In this document: piece by piece, positions 6,409 to 9,910 of the stretch | Position numbering within the stretch: position 1 is the stretch's first letter | Layout: the number at the start of each line of letters is the position of its first letter | Source: JBNKFQ01 sp050289385 | GTDB taxonomy: Bacteria; Pseudomonadota; Gammaproteobacteria; Pseudomonadales; Porticoccaceae | NCBI GenBank assembly: GCA_050289385.1 | Contig: JBNKFQ010000154.1 | Location: forward strand, 1 to 9,910 | Length of the DNA stretch: 9,910 nucleotides | Reading direction: 5' to 3' | Position numbers and translations under genes: made by a program | Notes under the pieces: generated by a model | The model's database searches: none | What the model saw: only the letters and a program-made list of their open reading frames with translations | What the model was told of the DNA's origin: nothing

Positions 6409-8669
6409 TACCCGTCGCGGTCAGAACTCTCTGTGATTTTGCGGTACGCCAGGGCGACCTGGATCACCGCTATACACCCTCCCCCACATCGGAACAGGGA
6501 ATAGAGGGGCATCGGCGTGTCACCCGCAGTCGGGGTGAGCACTACCTGACGGAGTATCCGCTAAAGGGGGATTGCGCGGGGTTGTTGCTGTCGGGTCGAG
6601 CAGACGGCTTCGACCCCACCACATTGACACTGGAGGAAATCAAAACCTTTCGCGGTGATCTTTCCGTCATGAACCCGGGCAAGAGGGCTCTTCACCGGGC
6701 GCAACTGCGCGTATACGGCGCCCTACTTTGCAAAGCTCAGGGACTGCCGCAAATTCGCTTGCGGCTGGTGTACTACGATATCGACACGGGACTGGAAACC
6801 CATATCGACGAAGAGGCCCAAGCTCACACCTTGTGGGAGACCCTCAGTGACCTGTGCGACGTCTATCAGGCATGGGCTCGACAAGAGGCCAAACATCGAG
6901 TGGCGAGGGACCAATCACTGATTGACCTGCGTTTCCCTTTTCCCGAATTTCGTGTTGGGCAACGGCAATTGGCTGAGGCAGTGTACAAAACGATTGTCAA
7001 CCGGCGATCGGCGCTCTTGCAAGCGCCTACCGGCACGGGCAAAACCGTCGGCACGATTTATCCCGTACTGATGGCAATGCCGCGCAACGGGATCGACCGG
7101 TTATTCTACCTGACGGTTAGGAATACCGGGCGCCAACTGGCGCTCGATGGATTGCGGCGGATTCTTCAGGCACAGCGGCAATCACCACGCATTCGGGTGT
7201 TGGTCCTGGTTGCCCGCGACCAGGCGTGTGAACACCCGGACAAGGCCTGTCACGGTGAGTCCTGTCCGCTGGCCCGGGGTTTTTATGACCGACTCGCGCT
7301 TGCACGCCAGGCAGCAATTGACACAGAAAAGTTTCTCGACCCGCAAACCGTGCGCAACATCGCTCTGGCGCACACCGTTTGTCCCTACTACTTGAGTCAG
7401 GAGTTGGCTCGCTGGTGCGACCTGGTGATTGCCGATGTGAATTATTACTTCAATCAACAGGCTCTGCTGCACGCTTTGACCCAACAAATGGAATGGAAGG
7501 TGGCGCTACTTGTCGACGAGGGCCACAACCTGGCCAACCGGGCAAGAGCGATGTACAGCACCCGGTTGTCTCAGGCCAAACTCAAGCAAACCAAGCGGGT
7601 TGCGCCAGAGGTTTTGAAAAAACCGCTGGATGCCTTGATGAGAAGTTGGCGCCGGCTGCGAAAAAAACATGAGCAGCAGATCGAGGCCAGTGGGCAGAAT
7701 ACTGTCTTGTTGGATGAGGTACCCGGTGAATTGAATGGCGCCTTGCAGCGACTGGTGAAGGCCATCACTGACTACCTCACCGAACAACCGGCAAGCGCCG
7801 AGATACAGGAGGTGCTGTTTGAAGCTCTGGCGTTTCTTAATCTGGCGGAGGCTTTCGGCGATCACTCCTTGTGCGAGTTGAGTGTCAACCCATCGAAGCA
7901 GACGACGCTGGCCATTCGCAATCTCATTCCTGCGGATTTTCTCTCTCCCCGCTTTGAGACAAGCCGTGGCCATGTATTATTTTCAGCGACTCTGACGCCG
8001 CACTACTACCACCGGGACATGTTGGGTTTACCTTCCGACACACTTTGGCAGTCGGCAGAGAGCCCGTTTACTGAAGACCAACTGACGGTAACTGCCGTGA
8101 CAAAAATCAGCACCCGGATGAACGATCGCGATAAATCCATTGCACCTGTTATCCAGCGTGTTGCCGAGCAGTTCCATCAACGACCGGCCAACTACCTGGT
8201 GTATTTAAGCAGCTTTTACTACCTTACCAAACTCCACGATGCTTTTGTTCAGGCCGCACCGGAAATTCCCGTGATTTGCCAGCGATCGGGCATGAGCGCA
8301 AAGGAAAGGCAGGAATTTATCGAGAGCTTTCAAGAAAATGGCAAACAGGTCGGATTCGCCGTGTTGGGCGGCGCCTTTGCCGAGGGCATTGATCTACCAG
8401 GGTCGCGCTTAATGGGGGTTTTTGTACTCACCCTCGGACTTCCCCCCCACGACGCTGTCCACGAGGAGCTGCGCCGGCGTTTGCAGGTTCGTTTTGGTAA
8501 AGGGTATGAATACACGTATCTCTATCCGGGTATTCAAAAAGTGGTGCAAGCGGCAGGACGGGTCATTCGAACCAGCAAAGATACTGGCATCATCGAACTG
8601 ATCGACGATCGTTATGGGAGAGAAGACGTCAAAAAACTGCTGCCAAGCTGGTGGCCTCTAGTACGATAG
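6405..8669 (+). CDS. XPD/DinG-like iron-sulfur DNA helicase with N-terminal PD-(D/E)XK domain
   Basis: About 754 residues from the TTG start, a superfamily 2 DNA helicase of the Rad3/XPD/DinG group, acting on DNA in the cytosol with 5'-3' polarity typical of the family. Order of parts: a RecB/Cas4-like nuclease-like domain (residues 1-130) with GRAD67G, E78 and K80 (LEEIKTF) and an ALHRAQLRVYGALL helix; Walker A APTGTGKT at 207-214; four cysteines C275, C282, C287 and C326, arranged as the 4Fe-4S ligands; Walker B D371-E-G-H; LFSATLTP (motif III); LVYLSSFYYL; FAVLGGAFAEGIDLPG (motif V); and QAAGRVIRTSKDTG (motif VI). All key residues are present. The overlap with the FAN1 stop and their frequent pairing in Pseudomonas-like genomes suggest that the two proteins process the same branched or crosslinked DNA. 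Confidence 0.92.
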   Translation: MIPVAVRTLCDFAVRQGDLDHRYTPSPTSEQGIEGHRRVTRSRGEHYLTEYPLKGDCAGLLLSGRADGFDPTTLTLEEIKTFRGDLSVMNPGKRALHRAQLRVYGALLCKAQGLPQIRLRLVYYDIDTGLETHIDEEAQAHTLWETLSDLCDVYQAWARQEAKHRVARDQSLIDLRFPFPEFRVGQRQLAEAVYKTIVNRRSALLQAPTGTGKTVGTIYPVLMAMPRNGIDRLFYLTVRNTGRQLALDGLRRILQAQRQSPRIRVLVLVARDQACEHPDKACHGESCPLARGFYDRLALARQAAIDTEKFLDPQTVRNIALAHTVCPYYLSQELARWCDLVIADVNYYFNQQALLHALTQQMEWKVALLVDEGHNLANRARAMYSTRLSQAKLKQTKRVAPEVLKKPLDALMRSWRRLRKKHEQQIEASGQNTVLLDEVPGELNGALQRLVKAITDYLTEQPASAEIQEVLFEALAFLNLAEAFGDHSLCELSVNPSKQTTLAIRNLIPADFLSPRFETSRGHVLFSATLTPHYYHRDMLGLPSDTLWQSAESPFTEDQLTVTAVTKISTRMNDRDKSIAPVIQRVAEQFHQRPANYLVYLSSFYYLTKLHDAFVQAAPEIPVICQRSGMSAKERQEFIESFQENGKQVGFAVLGGAFAEGIDLPGSRLMGVFVLTLGLPPHDAVHEELRRRLQVRFGKGYEYTYLYPGIQKVVQAAGRVIRTSKDTGIIELIDDRYGREDVKKLLPSWWPLVR

Positions 8670-8707
8670 ATAAAGAATTCCGGGCTAACCAGGATGAGCA
8701 AGCATTC

Positions 8708-8779
8708 AAGGACACCCAAAATTTATTTTGACATCCGATTTCTCCTTTATCTTTAATATCTGGATGTCCTTCATTTTTT
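8708..8779 (+). terminator. Long hairpin followed by a T run, possible terminator of the repair operon
   Basis: AAGGACACCC at 8708-8717 pairs with GGATGTCCTT at 8762-8771 with one mismatch, and a TTTTTT run follows at 8774-8779. The 44-base loop is long for an intrinsic terminator. It contains its own palindrome CAAAATTTATTTTG (8717-8730) and an alternative arm GACATCC (8730-8736) that could compete for the same right arm. It may instead be a relic of a small mobile repeat. It lies 39 bases after the helicase stop. Confidence 0.35.
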
Positions 8780-8792
8780 GCGCATAACGAGG

Positions 8793-8952
8793 CTGTAGAA
8801 AAACTCCAACCTCCCTTACTTTTCATTTATGAGCGCGGCTTCTACGCGAATAAAATAGCTTCTTCGAAGAAAAACCACCAAAATATTCATGTAGCAAAGC
8901 CATTTTAAAGATGAATTGTTGCCGAATTTCAGGCTCTTTAGTTTTTCTACAG
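8793..8952. repeat. 160-bp segment bounded by 13-bp inverted repeats (MITE-like)
   Basis: CTGTAGAAAAACT at 8793-8805 and its exact reverse complement AGTTTTTCTACAG at 8940-8952 bound a 160-base AT-rich segment. The flanking bases are partly symmetrical too. No convincing gene lies inside; the short minus-strand frames crossing it have no family features and run through the repeats. The arms resemble terminal repeats of small transposon-derived elements (ggctgtNgaaaaactc type, recalled and not checked). No clear target-site duplication is visible. The right end abuts the core of the attC site, so it may have inserted at or beside the recombination site. Confidence 0.5.
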
Positions 8953-9042
8953 TTTCAACGCCCCAATTAGCCGACCCGTAAGCGTTTTGAAGCCTGTTTT
9001 TCAAGCCCGATGTTTACGTGGGTCGGCATACGTTGGTTAAGT
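8953..9042 (-). other. attC-like integron recombination site (about 90 bp)
   Basis: Read on the minus strand, the site starts with ACTTAAC (9042-9036), an exact match to the RYYYAAC inverse core, and this contains the TAA stop of the upstream gene. Arm GCCGACCC (9027-9020) and arm GGGTCGGC (8977-8970) form a perfect 8-bp stem. The stem extends by GTAA/TTAC after a 2-base bulge, as expected for the extrahelical bases of attC. After the second arm comes TAATTGGGGCGTTGAAA (8969-8953), close to the TTAA..C..GCGTT ending of many attC sites. The right core GTTGAAA fits GTTRRRY except in its last base. Core-to-core pairing is imperfect, with 5 of 7 positions including a wobble. Size and stop-codon placement are typical of gene cassettes. 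No integrase gene lies in the window. Confidence 0.7.
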
Positions 9043-9705
9043 ACATTTTCCCGACTTTGCAACCCTAAAACCCAAGTCGTCAATTGCATAGGTTGGATGG
9101 CTTCTTCGTCGGTTAGATGCCAAGCAGCCTCGCGAATTGTCAGACCAGCCCCCGCCACGAAAGATACGATACGAACCGTATATCTCCGGGTCATATTTAT
9201 CCCAACACCACTCCCATACATTTCCAAGCATATCGAACAAGCCAAAGTCGTTAGGCAACTTTAATCCGACATCATGTGTTGTCTCTCTGGAATTCCCTTC
9301 ATACCAGGCGATATCTTCAATATCTCCATACTGAACCAACTTCGAGTTAGCTCTACACGAATACTCCCATTCAGCATCTGTCGGCAACCTGTAACCGTCA
9401 GCACCATCTACAAAATTAACCGATTCGTTGTCAGCATTTATGAGATAACACTTTTCTAATCCCGATAACTCACTTAGAACATTGCAAAACTGAATGGCAT
9501 CAAACCACGAGACACCTTCCACTGGCTTTTTCAAACCATAGAATGTCGAAGGATTCATCGACATAATTTCCAAGTATACTTCCTGAGTTATCAAATATTT
9601 ACTCATCAGAAACGGACGCACCATTGAAGTCCAGTTTGTCTTCTTCCTATCATCCCGCAGACGAATTTCGCCTTTTGGAATTAATATCATCCAATCATCA
9701 ATCAT
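9037..9705 (-). CDS. FGE-sulfatase (SUMF1-fold) domain protein, probable integron cassette gene
   Basis: A single FGE-sulfatase/C-type-lectin-fold domain of 222 residues from ATG 9705. Landmarks: MILIPKGE start, KKPVEGVSWFDA (59-70), YRLPTDAEWEYSCRA (105-119), DFGLFDMLGNVWEWCWD (about 153-169), FRGGGWSD (182-189) and DDLGFRVAK (209-217). No signal peptide is seen. The frame is open farther upstream, to an ATG at 9771, but that start and its first 13 codons lie in intron domain V/VI sequence; M at 9705 or 9690 is preferred. True formylglycine-generating enzymes use two copper-binding cysteines five residues apart. Here the second is present (C194) but the first position is D189, so sulfatase activation is unlikely. 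The molecular role is unknown. The stop lies in the attC inverse core, marking this as a cassette. Base composition is lower in GC than in the repair operon. Confidence 0.82.
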   Translation of the reverse strand: MIDDWMILIPKGEIRLRDDRKKTNWTSMVRPFLMSKYLITQEVYLEIMSMNPSTFYGLKKPVEGVSWFDAIQFCNVLSELSGLEKCYLINADNESVNFVDGADGYRLPTDAEWEYSCRANSKLVQYGDIEDIAWYEGNSRETTHDVGLKLPNDFGLFDMLGNVWEWCWDKYDPEIYGSYRIFRGGGWSDNSRGCLASNRRRSHPTYAIDDLGFRVAKSGKCT

Positions 9706-9732
9706 AATTCTTGGCGCTACCCTTTCTGCACT

Positions 9733-9910
9733 GTCATGGTAGAACGCCCCGTTACCGAGACGCCCCCACACAGATCCGGACGTGCGGAATTACCGCATCC
9801 GGCTCTTCAATAATATCATTGCCCGTGTAAAGCACAGGCCCTCAATACCAATCCACTGCGATGAGGCGTTTGCTCACGCGCATGGGTTGGATGCCGAAGT
9901 ATCTTAGCAT
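9733..9910 (-). mobile_element. 3' end of a group II intron (domains V and VI), cut by the window edge
   Basis: On the minus strand, 9805-9773 folds as intron domain V. It starts GAGCCGGATGCGG with the catalytic AGC triad at positions 2-4, has a UAAUU terminal loop, and a CG bulge before the returning strand GTCCGGATC. It is 33 bases long against the usual 34. Directly after it, 9772-9733 folds as domain VI. The stem has GTGTGG opposite CTACCATG and a bulged A in CTACC as the branch point (+ strand 9740-9741 region). The RNA ends in the terminal AC expected of group II introns, placing the 3' splice junction between 9733 and 9732. A further hairpin lies upstream at 9839-9821. The arrangement resembles bacterial reverse-transcriptase-encoding introns. 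Domains I-IV and the encoded protein lie beyond the window. Confidence 0.78.
9842..9910 (-). CDS. Possible C-terminal tail of the intron-encoded reverse transcriptase/maturase
   Basis: A frame open from the right window edge codes 22 residues (LRYFGIQPMRVSKRLIAVDW and a final Tyr) and stops with TGA at 9844-9842, 36 bases before domain V. That is where the open reading frame of a group II intron usually ends. The peptide is too short to recognise as a maturase. It could equally be non-coding intron RNA. Confidence 0.3.
   Translation of the reverse strand: MLRYFGIQPMRVSKRLIAVDWY

Noticed and set aside
8629..8826. A 65-residue minus-strand reading frame overlapping the helicase 3' end.
   Set aside because: It overlaps the well-supported helicase C-terminus and the repeats, and its sequence is explained by the repeat arm read as protein.
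8782..8959. A second attC with right core GTTATGC (8788-8782, minus strand) and the 13-bp inverted repeats as its arms.
   Set aside because: There is no RYYYAAC inverse core at the other end, and the span would exceed 170 bp with an oversized loop. Kept only as a remark on the inverted-repeat element.
8816..9004. A 62-residue minus-strand reading frame between the FGE-fold gene and the helicase.
   Set aside because: It starts inside the attC site, runs through the inverted-repeat arm, and shows no family features or ribosome site.
9037..9771. FGE-fold gene as the variable protein of a diversity-generating retroelement, because its C-terminal RGGGWSDNSRGC...GFRVA region is the place where such proteins vary and reverse-transcriptase DNA is adjacent.
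   Set aside because: No template-repeat copy of this region exists in the window, the downstream side is an attC-like site, and the adjacent RNA has clear group II intron domains V and VI.
1..9910. CRISPR arrays, tRNA or rRNA genes.
   Set aside because: No regularly spaced direct repeats and no cloverleaf or rRNA-like sequence were seen on either strand.

Overview
The window looks like chromosomal DNA of a gammaproteobacterium. The reasons are a Pseudomonas-like FAN1 nuclease and helicase pair, PQQ-dependent periplasmic dehydrogenase relics, and an integron-type attC site beside a group II intron. I cannot name the genus; a Cellvibrio- or Pseudomonas-related lineage is only a guess.

Region 1 (1-4575, plus strand) is a tightly packed, partly decayed catabolic operon. 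In order it holds the C-terminal end of a beta-propeller-type protein, a GPH-type sugar or glycoside symporter of the MFS, a class III PLP aminotransferase, an internally deleted soluble PQQ sugar dehydrogenase, a Tat-exported VOC protein, and a PQQ dehydrogenase cut off after about 169 residues. Neighbours overlap (GTGA, ATGA) or lie 5 bases apart, so they were probably co-transcribed. Both quinoprotein genes are broken while the transporter, aminotransferase and VOC genes look intact. The periplasmic oxidation step has therefore probably been lost here, and the substrate is not evident.

Region 2 (4576-8669, plus strand) begins at an abrupt junction where the truncated dehydrogenase stops. 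It carries a two-gene DNA repair operon. The first gene is a full-length bacterial FAN1 (VRR-NUC) nuclease. The second is an XPD/DinG-like iron-sulfur helicase with its own N-terminal PD-(D/E)XK nuclease-like domain, and its TTG start overlaps the FAN1 stop.

Region 3 (8670-9910) is accessory DNA read mainly on the minus strand. Starting from the right edge it holds the 3' end of a group II intron (domains V and VI), a small FGE-sulfatase/SUMF1-fold gene, and a roughly 90-bp attC-like recombination site that contains the stop codon of that gene. The gene therefore looks like an integron cassette with an intron inserted just upstream. Beyond the attC lie a 160-bp segment bounded by 13-bp perfect inverted repeats and a long hairpin that may terminate the helicase transcript. 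The most interesting signal in the window is this intron, FGE-like gene and attC arrangement.
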